Shown: positions 47,697-55,119 of the stretch, piece after piece | How positions within the stretch are numbered: position 1 is the stretch's first letter | Layout: every line of letters begins with the position of its first letter | Source: an uncultured Geobacteraceae bacterium | GTDB lineage: Bacteria; Desulfobacterota; Desulfuromonadia; Geobacterales; Pseudopelobacteraceae | Direction: 5' to 3' | DNA length: 57,530 nucleotides | NCBI GenBank assembly: GCA_903930585.1 | Contig: CAIYZD010000586.1 | Span: 1 to 57,530 of the forward strand | Translations under genes and position numbers: made by a program | Notes under the pieces: model-generated | Databases searched by the model: none | Seen by the model: the letters and a program-made list of their open reading frames with translations, nothing else | Told to the model about the DNA's origin: nothing

Positions 47697-48311
47697 TCAA
47701 AGGGCAAGATCATGACAAACCCCGCCGGCATACTCCCGATCCACCGGCGCACCCTCAAAACCGGTGGCATGAACATACGAGATAATACTTTGATCCGCCT
47801 CGAACGCCATGTCCGGAAAGGGGCCCGCCAGCGGATACCATGCAAGTTCCGTCAGGTCGTCGCCCGCCAGGAATGCGCCTCCGGTAATATGTGCCTTGAG
47901 CACTACGACCAGGGTGTGCAGACCCGGCTTGAGGAAGTTTGACATGACACTCAGCAGAGATTGAATTTCCACTTCCAGCCCGGTTTCTTCCCGTACTTCA
48001 CGGATGGCCGCAGTCAGGAAATCCTCGCCGAATTCGATGTACCCGCCCGGCAGACACCACTTGCCGGTGCCATAGTTTCCTTCACCGCCCCTTCTGCCCA
48101 ACAGTACCAAATCTCCCTCCGTTATCAGAATAACTACGCCGGGTGCCGGGTTGCGGTAGAGTGTCCAGCCGCAGGCCGGGCAGAATGGGTGCGGTTTTTC
48201 AGGTGAGGTCAGTGGCAGGGGGGCGGCGCAAGCGCAGCAGTAGCGGAAGCGGCTGCTGTCCGCTACTGTCTGAACCGGTTGATAGGTGTGAAAAACCTGT
48301 GTGGCGCGCAT
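47697..48311 (-). CDS. NUDIX hydrolase with N-terminal zinc ribbon
   Basis: A 204-residue protein. A zinc ribbon (CCAC ... CPAC, residues 25-47) precedes the NUDIX domain. The NUDIX box reads GYIEFGEDFLTAAIREVREE followed by TGL. The combination resembles NudC-like or ADP-ribose pyrophosphatase-like hydrolases. The substrate is unknown. It is the last gene of a leftward run of six that starts at 51930. Pieces of this gene were copied twice into the island to its left. Confidence 0.88.
   Translation of the reverse strand: MRATQVFHTYQPVQTVADSSRFRYCCACAAPLPLTSPEKPHPFCPACGWTLYRNPAPGVVILITEGDLVLLGRRGGEGNYGTGKWCLPGGYIEFGEDFLTAAIREVREETGLEVEIQSLLSVMSNFLKPGLHTLVVVLKAHITGGAFLAGDDLTELAWYPLAGPFPDMAFEADQSIISYVHATGFEGAPVDREYAGGVCHDLAL
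47918..48036 (+). repeat. source copy of the 119-base NUDIX fragment
   Basis: Inside the NUDIX gene, this segment is the intact counterpart of 45787-45905. It is in direct orientation, about 2.1 kb away, with three mismatches. Confidence 0.85.
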
Positions 48312-48316
48312 TATTC

Positions 48317-48757
48317 CTATTGCTTCTTTCCGCCCTGAGCCGGTTGTGTGACAAAGCTGCTGAGGACGCTTGATATATTGGTGACAAACGGCTCCAGCAG
48401 ATTTCTCTGTCCCAGTCCCAATCCTTCGGTGGCATTTTTGTTGTCGAAATTGACCAGCACGTACGAAAGCACGACATAATTGCTTTTGGTCAACTCATTG
48501 ATGTCATCCGGTACGACGGCATTGACACCAAGGTAGATGGTAGCATCTTTGCGGTCGTTCACCAACCTGATGTCCTTGTTTTTTCCCAGTTCATCCAGCA
48601 CCGCTCCGGAAACATCCTTATACCGGGTAAGGGCGGAGGTGTCCACAAAAACGGCATTGCCGGATACCCTGGGGGGCGCAGGTGAAGCGCTCTCTTTTTT
48701 GCATGCCGTCAGAGCAGCCAGCATACAGGCAACAGCTATCCATCTATAGAGTGACAT
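48317..48757 (-). CDS. small lipoprotein of unknown function
   Basis: A 146-residue protein with a lipoprotein signal (MSLYRWIAVACMLAALTAC; lipobox LTAC). The mature part has no family I recognise; DATIYLGVNAVVPDDINELT and SYVLVNFDNKNATEG are typical of small periplasmic beta-rich proteins. AAGGAG precedes the ATG. It is 5 bases upstream of the NUDIX gene in the same run. Confidence 0.7.
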   Translation of the reverse strand: MSLYRWIAVACMLAALTACKKESASPAPPRVSGNAVFVDTSALTRYKDVSGAVLDELGKNKDIRLVNDRKDATIYLGVNAVVPDDINELTKSNYVVLSYVLVNFDNKNATEGLGLGQRNLLEPFVTNISSVLSSFVTQPAQGGKKQ

Positions 48758-48786
48758 TGTGTACTATCTCCTTTTGTTGTGTATTG

Positions 48787-49053
48787 TCACTTGTCGCCGG
48801 GAACTGTTGCCGCTCCGGGCGGAGTGACTGTTGAATCTTCTTTGTGTGCCGATTTGTCGCCTTTTTTTGCGCAATTGCACTGCGTACCGCACCGCTTGAA
48901 TTTTTTCACGGCGTCCTTGCCCGCTTTGAACTTTTGCGATTTTTGTGCTTGATTCGCCGTCGTAGAGTCTGAGCTTTCTTCCGCGGCACACACGGCGAGT
49001 GACACTGTCAGTGCGATAATAGTCACCATGGTACAACTAAATAATTTATTCAC
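48787..49053 (-). CDS. small secreted Cys/Lys-rich protein
   Basis: An 88-residue protein with a signal peptide ending VCAAEE. The mature chain is rich in Lys and holds a cysteine group (KRCGTQCNCAKK). The GTG start overlaps the end of the DsbC-like gene by eight bases. No family recognised. The cysteines make a role as substrate or partner of the DsbC-like protein possible, or metal binding. Confidence 0.6.
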   Translation of the reverse strand: MNKLFSCTMVTIIALTVSLAVCAAEESSDSTTANQAQKSQKFKAGKDAVKKFKRCGTQCNCAKKGDKSAHKEDSTVTPPGAATVPGDK

Positions 49054-49825
49054 GGACGCTTACCTCCTCTCTCTTTTGTAATGATTTGCTCTCATCGGTA
49101 GTTTTCTCATCATGCAGCAAAGCGGCTTCAAATGCCTCAATGTTAACGCCCGGCAGAATCCTGCCATTTACGAAGTAGAGCGGCGTGCCGATGACATACG
49201 CTTTTTCCGCAAACGCGGCATGTTCTTTCAGCAATGCTTTTCCCGCTTCGGTGGCACCTTTCGGAAGCTCCTTGTCATATTTCCCGGAGAAAACGTCACT
49301 GAGTGCAGCCACCTTGTCGTTCCGGCTCAAAATCCATTCCGATTTGGCTACCGCCTGGGGGTGGCTTTCGGCAATGGGGAACAAAAAGGTGTAGCGGGTT
49401 ACATCCGGGACGTTCTGCCAGTATTCAAAAGCATTTCGGCAGTGAGGGCAGTCCGGGTCGGTAAATTCGATGACACTGTTTTTGCCGGTGCCGAGCTTTA
49501 CCGCTTTGGAAAGGTCAAGCGATGCAATGATCCGTGACACGATGGCGTTCTTGGAAAGGGCGGTAATGTTGGTGCTGTCCGGGGAGAAGAGATCGCCGAA
49601 AAACAGTCGCTCCGCTTTGGGGGCGTAGTAGAACACGTCGTACATCGATTCAACTTCATAAATACCGTCGATGGTGGTCGTCTTGACGGAGGTTATGGGG
49701 ACATCCTGCACAATTTTTTTCACCCCGGCGGTCACGGCGGCGAGATCATCGGCAGCTTCCGATAGCCCGAGGCCAAATACGCAGATACATACGAAGGTGC
49801 TGACGGCGATACGAAGTTTCATCAT
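49046..49825 (-). CDS. DsbC-like periplasmic disulfide isomerase
   Basis: A 259-residue protein with a signal peptide (MMKLRIAVSTFVCICVFGLG). A DsbC-type N-terminal dimerisation segment (YEVESMYDVFYYAPKAERL) precedes a thioredoxin-like domain. The active site reads DPDCPHCRNAFEYW and the cis-proline region reads VIGTPLYFVNG. It would reduce or shuffle periplasmic disulfides, given electrons from a DsbD-like protein not in the window. AGGAGG precedes the ATG pair. Confidence 0.85.
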   Translation of the reverse strand: MMKLRIAVSTFVCICVFGLGLSEAADDLAAVTAGVKKIVQDVPITSVKTTTIDGIYEVESMYDVFYYAPKAERLFFGDLFSPDSTNITALSKNAIVSRIIASLDLSKAVKLGTGKNSVIEFTDPDCPHCRNAFEYWQNVPDVTRYTFLFPIAESHPQAVAKSEWILSRNDKVAALSDVFSGKYDKELPKGATEAGKALLKEHAAFAEKAYVIGTPLYFVNGRILPGVNIEAFEAALLHDEKTTDESKSLQKREEVSVRE

Positions 49826-49846
49826 GGTGGTGCTCCTCCTTTTAGT

Positions 49847-51166
49847 TTATTTCTGAATTGTTGAAAGGTGCGGCTGACAGGAACATATGGCATTTTTCGG
49901 AAATATCGGGCTCGTATCAGGTGCCGGTACGAACTCCTGATTCCCTGCTTCTTTCCGCCGTAAGGAGCGCGCCTTTTCACTGTTCCAGGTCAGGGCCAGG
50001 AACGTGAGAGCCGTGATTGCCAATGGCAGAAATCCGGTGAATGCCGCCCGGATGCCGAACAGGGACGCGAGATAGCCGCTGTAGACCGGACCGAGCGCGA
50101 CTCCCGTTCCGGTAATCAGGAAAAAGAAACCGGAAATTTTCCCCTTCATCCCTTTCAGCCTGGCCAGTTGGGAGTAGCTTGTTGCCATCAGCAGGGCGGC
50201 ACCCATGGCCAGAACCACCGCTCCGGCGCCCACAATCCAGATATTGCTGAAAAAACCGGCGGCCAGCAGACCGACTATCTGCATCAGAAAACAGGCGACA
50301 TGTACCCGTTGCATCCTGAAGCGGTCGGCAAGATCGCCTCCCCAGAACATGATCAGCACTGCGCCAACCCCCTGGGCCGATATAACGACCGATGCGACTT
50401 GGGGTGAGTAATGCAGATCTTTGACCAGCAAAATGATGATAAACACCAAAAAAGCATGATTGCAGGCCATGGCAACGCCTTGCAGAATACCGGTACGAAG
50501 CAGCATGCGGTTGCCTGCCAGTTGCCGGAACTGGGCCAGGATCGGCACGTCATTTCCGCTTTGATGCATAAGTTCACGATGCGGCTCACCGGTCTTGAAT
50601 CCGGGAATAAAGCAGAGCGGTATGAATATGAGCGCTGCTATCACGCCGAATGACACCGGATAACCGGTGAAGTGAACCAGTTGTCCTCCGATCAACGGCC
50701 CGATAAGATTCAGGCCGACCGCCATTGCTGCTCTCATCCATCCGGCCCTGATGAGGCCAAAATTGTCCAGGCGCTCCAGAAACGAAGAGTTGAGGGCCGT
50801 CCAGCGGGTGGTTGCGACGCCGCCGCCGACAAACAGGTAGATCATCAGCAGTTCGCGGCTGGAAGCGGTGGGAATCAGACAGATGAACAGCACATCAAGC
50901 ACGCCGCAGGCGATGTAGACCTTCCGAGGCCCGAACCGGTCGATGAGGAAGCCACCCGGCAGGGTCGTCAGCAGCCCGCCGATCGGTCCCATGCCCCGTA
51001 TCAGACCGATGCCGGCGTCACCGATCCCCAGATTGAGGGCGTACAGCGGCAGCACGAACTGCATGATCCCGGCGGAACATCCGGCGGTGATGCTGACAGC
51101 CAGAAAACCGGCCAGCAGGCGGTTTTTATGCAGCCATGCCGATATACCCGGAATAGCTACCGGCAT
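49847..51166 (-). CDS. MFS transporter
   Basis: A 439-residue major facilitator with 12 predicted spans. The loop motif GGFLIDRFGPRKVYI between spans 2 and 3 is the MFS signature A region. The substrate cannot be told; the arrangement resembles drug or metabolite exporters. Its start overlaps the methyltransferase end by 10 bases, which suggests co-translation. It lies in the leftward operon behind leader copy 4. Confidence 0.85.
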   Translation of the reverse strand: MPVAIPGISAWLHKNRLLAGFLAVSITAGCSAGIMQFVLPLYALNLGIGDAGIGLIRGMGPIGGLLTTLPGGFLIDRFGPRKVYIACGVLDVLFICLIPTASSRELLMIYLFVGGGVATTRWTALNSSFLERLDNFGLIRAGWMRAAMAVGLNLIGPLIGGQLVHFTGYPVSFGVIAALIFIPLCFIPGFKTGEPHRELMHQSGNDVPILAQFRQLAGNRMLLRTGILQGVAMACNHAFLVFIIILLVKDLHYSPQVASVVISAQGVGAVLIMFWGGDLADRFRMQRVHVACFLMQIVGLLAAGFFSNIWIVGAGAVVLAMGAALLMATSYSQLARLKGMKGKISGFFFLITGTGVALGPVYSGYLASLFGIRAAFTGFLPLAITALTFLALTWNSEKARSLRRKEAGNQEFVPAPDTSPIFPKNAICSCQPHLSTIQK

Positions 51167-51930
51167 GGCTTTCCGCTGCGGATGCCGCCGAAAAATGTGC
51201 GGCGGAATGTATAAAATACCGGACCGGTCGGCCAGTATGTCCGCAATCTGTCACGGTAGCGTGTCAGAAAGCGTTCCTGCAGTTCCGGCGACAGGCGCTC
51301 AAGATAGGGAATAAGTGTTGTGCCGCGCGTCCACTCTGCTACCGCATCGGCATCGGGGAGCTGATGGCAGTATATCTTTTCAACGGCGATGATGTCACCG
51401 ACGCCCGCGCGGTTTAGGAGGGCGGCATACGCATCAATCTCTAAAACAGGTGAAATACGCACCCATCCGTTCAGGGCGCTACAAAACGGTTCCTCCGCCG
51501 CAATGTCACGAATGGAGGCGTGCGAAGGATTCTGCTCGTTGGAAGGAACCTGAACCAGCAGCTGTCCACCTGGTTTTACAAGGCTGACAAGGTGAGGAAT
51601 AAGGCTGTTGTGATCATCGACCCACTGCATGACGGCGTTGGAAATGACAAGGTCCCAACTGCCATTCACCTCTTCGACGGCACGGCGTGAAAATGACAGG
51701 CCGTCCGTGGCAAACGCTGCCGTCTGCTCCAGCATCCGCTCCGAACTGTCGATGCCGATGACACTGCTGGCCGTCAAACTGTCAGCCATTCTTCGCGTCA
51801 GTTCGCCGGTACCGCAGCCGAGATCTATGACCGAGAGATGGTCCCGCTTCGTGATAAACGCGCATAAATCTGCAAACGGAGCGAAACGCTGTTCTTTGAA
51901 TTTCAGGTATTGGTCCGGATCCCAGGGCAT
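51157..51930 (-). CDS. Tam/BioC-type SAM-dependent methyltransferase
   Basis: A 257-residue class I methyltransferase beginning MPWDPDQYLKFKEQR, like trans-aconitate 2-methyltransferase. SAM motif I is VIDLGCGTGELTRRMA, followed by GIDSSERML and WDLVISNAVMQWV. The start at 51930 has AAGGAA seven bases upstream; the longer frame to 52011 crosses the attenuator. It is the first gene of the leftward operon. Methylation of a small carboxylic acid is the family role; the substrate here is unknown. Confidence 0.8.
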   Translation of the reverse strand: MPWDPDQYLKFKEQRFAPFADLCAFITKRDHLSVIDLGCGTGELTRRMADSLTASSVIGIDSSERMLEQTAAFATDGLSFSRRAVEEVNGSWDLVISNAVMQWVDDHNSLIPHLVSLVKPGGQLLVQVPSNEQNPSHASIRDIAAEEPFCSALNGWVRISPVLEIDAYAALLNRAGVGDIIAVEKIYCHQLPDADAVAEWTRGTTLIPYLERLSPELQERFLTRYRDRLRTYWPTGPVFYTFRRTFFGGIRSGKPCR

Positions 51931-51961
51931 TGACGTATTCCTTTTTTTCTGCACGGAAAAC

Positions 51962-52008
51962 AAAAAAAGGCTGAGGATAAAATCCTCAGCCTCCAGATGT
52001 CTGGTCAG
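51962..52008 (-). promoter_or_regulatory. leader attenuator element, copy 4
   Basis: On the minus strand GCTGACCAG-ACAT-CTGG forms the small hairpin (52004 to 51993). AGGCTGAGGAT pairs with ATCCTCAGCCT (51992 to 51968) around TTT, followed by seven T. It stands 31 bases before the methyltransferase ATG. Its similarity to the copy before the NifK-like gene is striking. Confidence 0.78.
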
Positions 52009-52083
52009 CAAAATCAGCCGTCATTCAATTGAACATCGGATAACGCATTGAATGAACAGGCATGGTCTATAAATTATACAGGT

Positions 52084-52113
52084 TTTATACAGTGGGTCCG
52101 GTTATCCTGTCAA
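52084..52113 (-). promoter_or_regulatory. promoter of the leftward operon
   Basis: On the minus strand, TTGACA (52113 to 52108) and TATAAA (52089 to 52084) are 18 bases apart. TTATAGAC lies at 52072 to 52065, 35 bases after TTGACA, as in the two nitrogenase-like promoters. Confidence 0.6.
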
Positions 52114-52142
52114 CCAAATATTGCAGACAGCCGGATTTATGG

Positions 52143-52171
52143 TTGACAGCGCGCGGTTTCCGAGGGTACTC
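52143..52171 (+). promoter_or_regulatory. promoter of the NifX-like operon
   Basis: TTGACA (52143-52148) with a weak -10 (TACTCT near 52167-52172) about 18 bases on. The context GGTTGACAG is shared with the divergent promoter 30 bases away. The TTATAGAC octamer is absent, and the leader element follows much sooner. Confidence 0.45.
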
Positions 52172-52186
52172 TTGCCGAAATTACTG

Positions 52187-52245
52187 AGCTGACCATACCT
52201 ATTGGAGGCCGGACAATCTCATCTGAGATCATCCGGCCTTTTTTA
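52187..52245 (+). promoter_or_regulatory. leader attenuator element, copy 5
   Basis: GAGCTGACCA and TTGGAGG carry the conserved flanks, though the small hairpin is weaker (three base pairs, seven-base loop). AGGCCGGA pairs with TCCGGCCT (52206-52239), with ATCTC/GAGAT paired inside, followed by TTTTTT. The start codon of the NifX-like gene is about 105 bases further. Confidence 0.7.
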
Positions 52246-52348
52246 TTTGTACGAGGATTTATGTCGGGGTGGGGCATTGTACGGACATATATATCTGCAC
52301 CGTTCCGGCAGTTTGCTGGAAGAGCATATATCGTAAAAGGAGACACAC

Positions 52349-52777
52349 ATGGCAATAATCGCAGTAGCAAGCAGTGACGGAGTAAATATCGACGTCCATT
52401 TCGGACAGGCCACCTCGTTCAGGATTTATGATGTTGCTCTGGACGGGAGTTACAAACATCTGGAAGAACGGAAAATCATTCCCGCCGAGTCCGGGAACGG
52501 GGAATCCAGCCACGCGGCGGCAACAATCGAGCAGCTGCCCGATGTGGATGTCGTGCTGGTCAACCGGATCGGAACCGGACCGACCCGTGCCCTTGAAGGG
52601 CGCGGCACCAGGGCCTTTGCCCTGTCCGGTTCTGTTGACGTTGCGTTGACGGCCTATGGCAAAAAACAGAAACTCTTTAAAATAAAGCAGCCGGGTGAGG
52701 TCCTGCAGTCCCAGTATATACCGGGTAAATGCGGTGGTTGCGGAGGTAGCGGCAATGGTGGCGGATGTGGTCAATAG
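52349..52777 (+). CDS. NifX/NafY-family metallocluster-binding protein
   Basis: A 142-residue protein of the dinitrogenase iron-molybdenum cofactor family (VASSDGVNIDVHFGQATSF, then DVDVVLVNRIGTGPTRAL). The C-terminus is unusual: GKCGGCGGSGNGGGCGQ, with three cysteines in a glycine-rich tail. NifX-type proteins carry nitrogenase cofactor precursors. The shared leader with the NifDK-like operon suggests it serves that enzyme. AAAGGAG precedes the ATG. No nifB is in the window. Confidence 0.85.
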   Translation: MAIIAVASSDGVNIDVHFGQATSFRIYDVALDGSYKHLEERKIIPAESGNGESSHAAATIEQLPDVDVVLVNRIGTGPTRALEGRGTRAFALSGSVDVALTAYGKKQKLFKIKQPGEVLQSQYIPGKCGGCGGSGNGGGCGQ

Positions 52778-53540
52778 TTTCAGGCTCATTACATTCATTC
52801 TGCTGTTAGCTTCTTCGTCCCTGGCGGCAGAACCCATTCCGTTCAAGGAAACGGTCAGCGGCATCGAATTTGTCCCGGTAAAAGGGGGATGTTTCAGGAT
52901 GGGGAATGATTACGGCTGGGAAGATACCTGGGATGAGAAACCGGAACATGACGTCTGTGTAAGCGATTTTTATCTCGGCAGGTTTGAAGTTACCCAAAAA
53001 CAGTGGCAGGCGGTGATGGGTAATAATCCGGCCAAATTCAAGGAGTGTGGTCCTGATTGCCCGGTGGAGAGTGTCAGCTGGCTTGATATCCAGAAATTTA
53101 TGACCAGACTGAACAAACGGACCGGCAGGCATTTCCGGTTGCCCACCGAGGCTGAATGGGAATATGCGGCCCGCAGCGGTGGCAAGAAAGAAAAATTTGC
53201 CGGAGGCAACGCGCCGGGCGCTTTTGGGTGGTATCAGGAAAACTCCAATAATGGTATACATCCGGTCGGGCAGAAACAGCCCAATGGTCTGGGACTCTAT
53301 GATATGAGCGGCAATGTCTGGGAATGGGTACAGGATTGGCACAGCCCCGAGTATTACAGCCAGAGCCCCAGAAACAACCCGCAAGGGCCTGCCAGGGGGG
53401 TGTGCCGGGTGGTACGGGGTGGCTGTATTGCAACCGAGGCTGCTCTGGCGCGTACCGATCACCGGCGGCTGAACGACCCGGCGGAACGTTTCAACCTGGT
53501 CGGATTCAGGGCCGCAATCACGTCGCCGCCAGGTAAATAA
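52755..53540 (+). CDS. secreted SUMF1/FGE-fold protein lacking the FGE cysteine pair
   Basis: A 261-residue protein with a signal peptide (SFRLITFILLLASSSLAAEP). The SUMF1 fold is clear: FVPVKGGCFRMGND, EVTQKQWQAVMG, FRLPTEAEWEYAAR, GLYDMSGNVWEW and VGFRAA. True formylglycine-generating enzymes have two copper-binding cysteines five residues apart after the RGG segment. Here the segment reads VVRGGCIATEAALARTD, so that pair is missing. It is probably a ligand-binding or structural protein. The ATG at 52755 lies within the NifX-like gene, with GGAGGT seven bases upstream. Confidence 0.8.
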   Translation: MVADVVNSFRLITFILLLASSSLAAEPIPFKETVSGIEFVPVKGGCFRMGNDYGWEDTWDEKPEHDVCVSDFYLGRFEVTQKQWQAVMGNNPAKFKECGPDCPVESVSWLDIQKFMTRLNKRTGRHFRLPTEAEWEYAARSGGKKEKFAGGNAPGAFGWYQENSNNGIHPVGQKQPNGLGLYDMSGNVWEWVQDWHSPEYYSQSPRNNPQGPARGVCRVVRGGCIATEAALARTDHRRLNDPAERFNLVGFRAAITSPPGK

Positions 53541-53560
53541 CAAAAAACACGAGGTGTTTG

Positions 53561-54754
53561 ATGGTCACGACGATTTCAGTCGTCACGCATGAAGTTGAAA
53601 AAATAGTGCCGCATGTCAAAACCATTCGGCATCACCTGCACGCCCATCCCGAACTGGCCTTACAGGAATATAAAACCTCGGGCTTTATTCGTTCGGAGCT
53701 TTACGCGCAAGGGATTACGCCACTCTCTCCGTTTTTGGAAACAGACGTGGTTGCAATGATTTCCGGGACAGAAGCGGGAAAGAATGTAACCCTCCGGGCT
53801 GATATGGACGCGTTGCCGTTGCAGGAACAAAACGAGTCCGGTTACTGCTCCACAATCCCCGGCATGATGCACGCCTGCGGTCATGACGGTCACTGCGCCA
53901 TGCTGCTCGGTGCCGCATTCGTGCTGAATAATCTCCGTCATAGATTTCGCGGCACGGTCAGACTGGTGTTCCAGCCGGGAGAAGAGGTAGTTGCCGCCGG
54001 AAAAGCGCTGGTTGAAGCGGGTATTCTGGAAAATCCGAAGCCGGATGCGGTGCTGGCGCTGCATGCCTGGAACGGTTTTCCGGTGGGCGCAGTCGGGGCG
54101 AAGGGGGGGGCTGCCATGGCAGCCGCCGATTTCTTCAAAATCACCATACAGGGGAGGGGAGGGCACGGTTCCAAGCCGGAACGCACCATTGATCCGATCC
54201 GGATTGCAACCAAGCTTGTGGAGAGCCTGTACGCCATTCCGTTCTGGCACGTCGGGGCGCTTGATCCGGTCGTAATCAGCGTTTGCAGCATTCATGGCGG
54301 ACAGAGCGCTAATGTTATCCCCGACGAGGTAGTGCTGGAAGGGTCAATCCGCTACCTGTCCAAAGAGTCCGGCGAGAAACTGCCCGGTCTGTTCGAAGGC
54401 ATAGTCCGGGGTGAATGCGAAAAGAGTGGCGCTTCCGCTTTCATTGACTATAAACGCCCCTACATCCCGACCATTAACAGTCCCGATATCGTTGCCATCG
54501 GCAAGGGGATTGTGGAGCAGAATCTTGGCGCATCAGCATGGATCGATGAAGTCGAACCGAGCATGGGGTCAGAAGACTTTTCCTATTTCCTGGAAAAGAA
54601 CCGGGGCGCGATGTTTCTGCTCGGCATGGGTGAAGAAGGGCCGCAGCTCCATAACAACTGTTTCGATTTTAACGACGATGCCCTGCAAAATGGTATCCTG
54701 TTTTTGGTGCTATCGACGCTGGAGCTGTTGGAACGACAAGGGGGCACCCAATAA
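53561..54754 (+). CDS. M20D-family amidohydrolase (HipO/YxeP-like)
   Basis: A 397-residue metallopeptidase-like hydrolase. Metal ligands are in MHACGHDGHCAMLLGAA, QPGEE and ALHAWNG; the satellite domain contains GRGGHGSKPERTIDP. The end has MGSEDFSYFLE. Family members remove acyl groups from N-acyl amino acids. In Bacillus, relatives such as YxeP sit in sulfur-scavenging operons for S-substituted N-acetylcysteines, which would suit this regulon. That transfer of function is inference. Confidence 0.88.
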   Translation: MVTTISVVTHEVEKIVPHVKTIRHHLHAHPELALQEYKTSGFIRSELYAQGITPLSPFLETDVVAMISGTEAGKNVTLRADMDALPLQEQNESGYCSTIPGMMHACGHDGHCAMLLGAAFVLNNLRHRFRGTVRLVFQPGEEVVAAGKALVEAGILENPKPDAVLALHAWNGFPVGAVGAKGGAAMAAADFFKITIQGRGGHGSKPERTIDPIRIATKLVESLYAIPFWHVGALDPVVISVCSIHGGQSANVIPDEVVLEGSIRYLSKESGEKLPGLFEGIVRGECEKSGASAFIDYKRPYIPTINSPDIVAIGKGIVEQNLGASAWIDEVEPSMGSEDFSYFLEKNRGAMFLLGMGEEGPQLHNNCFDFNDDALQNGILFLVLSTLELLERQGGTQ

Positions 54755-54801
54755 TAGTACCCGGCTAATGATCGGGGAAATGCGAATTAACAGTATTGAG
54801 A

Positions 54802-55119
54802 TCATGACAGAGCTTCCAATCCTTTTCTACGAATAATATCGAGCAATTTAAGAGCTGTTCCGCTGGGATGTTTTTCTCCCCGTTCCCATTTACTTATGGT
54901 GCTGACACCAACATTCAAGTAGTGTGCAAAAACAGATTGACTGACGCCAATTCTGGTGCGAGTGGCAACAATCTCATCCGGTGCCAGGCTTTTAACAGGT
55001 GTGAGGCATGACGTGTCAAATTCCCGCATTGTTTTAGCATCGATAACTCCGGCAACATGAAAATCCTCGGCTGTTTCGTGGATTGCTGCAAAAATATTGC
55101 TTTTATATTGTTTAGTCAT
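54802..55119 (-). CDS. XRE-family antitoxin
   Basis: A 105-residue protein. The C-terminal half is a Cro/C1 helix-turn-helix (RTRIGVSQSVFAHYLNVGVS, then TISKWERGEK). The N-terminal half probably binds the toxin. GAGGAG precedes the ATG at 55119. It overlaps the upstream toxin gene by eight bases, toxin first, as in HigBA-type loci. Confidence 0.8.
   Translation of the reverse strand: MTKQYKSNIFAAIHETAEDFHVAGVIDAKTMREFDTSCLTPVKSLAPDEIVATRTRIGVSQSVFAHYLNVGVSTISKWERGEKHPSGTALKLLDIIRRKGLEALS

Noticed and set aside
52755-53540. Active formylglycine-generating enzyme (sulfatase maturation)
   Set aside because: The catalytic cysteine pair is missing and no sulfatase gene is near.
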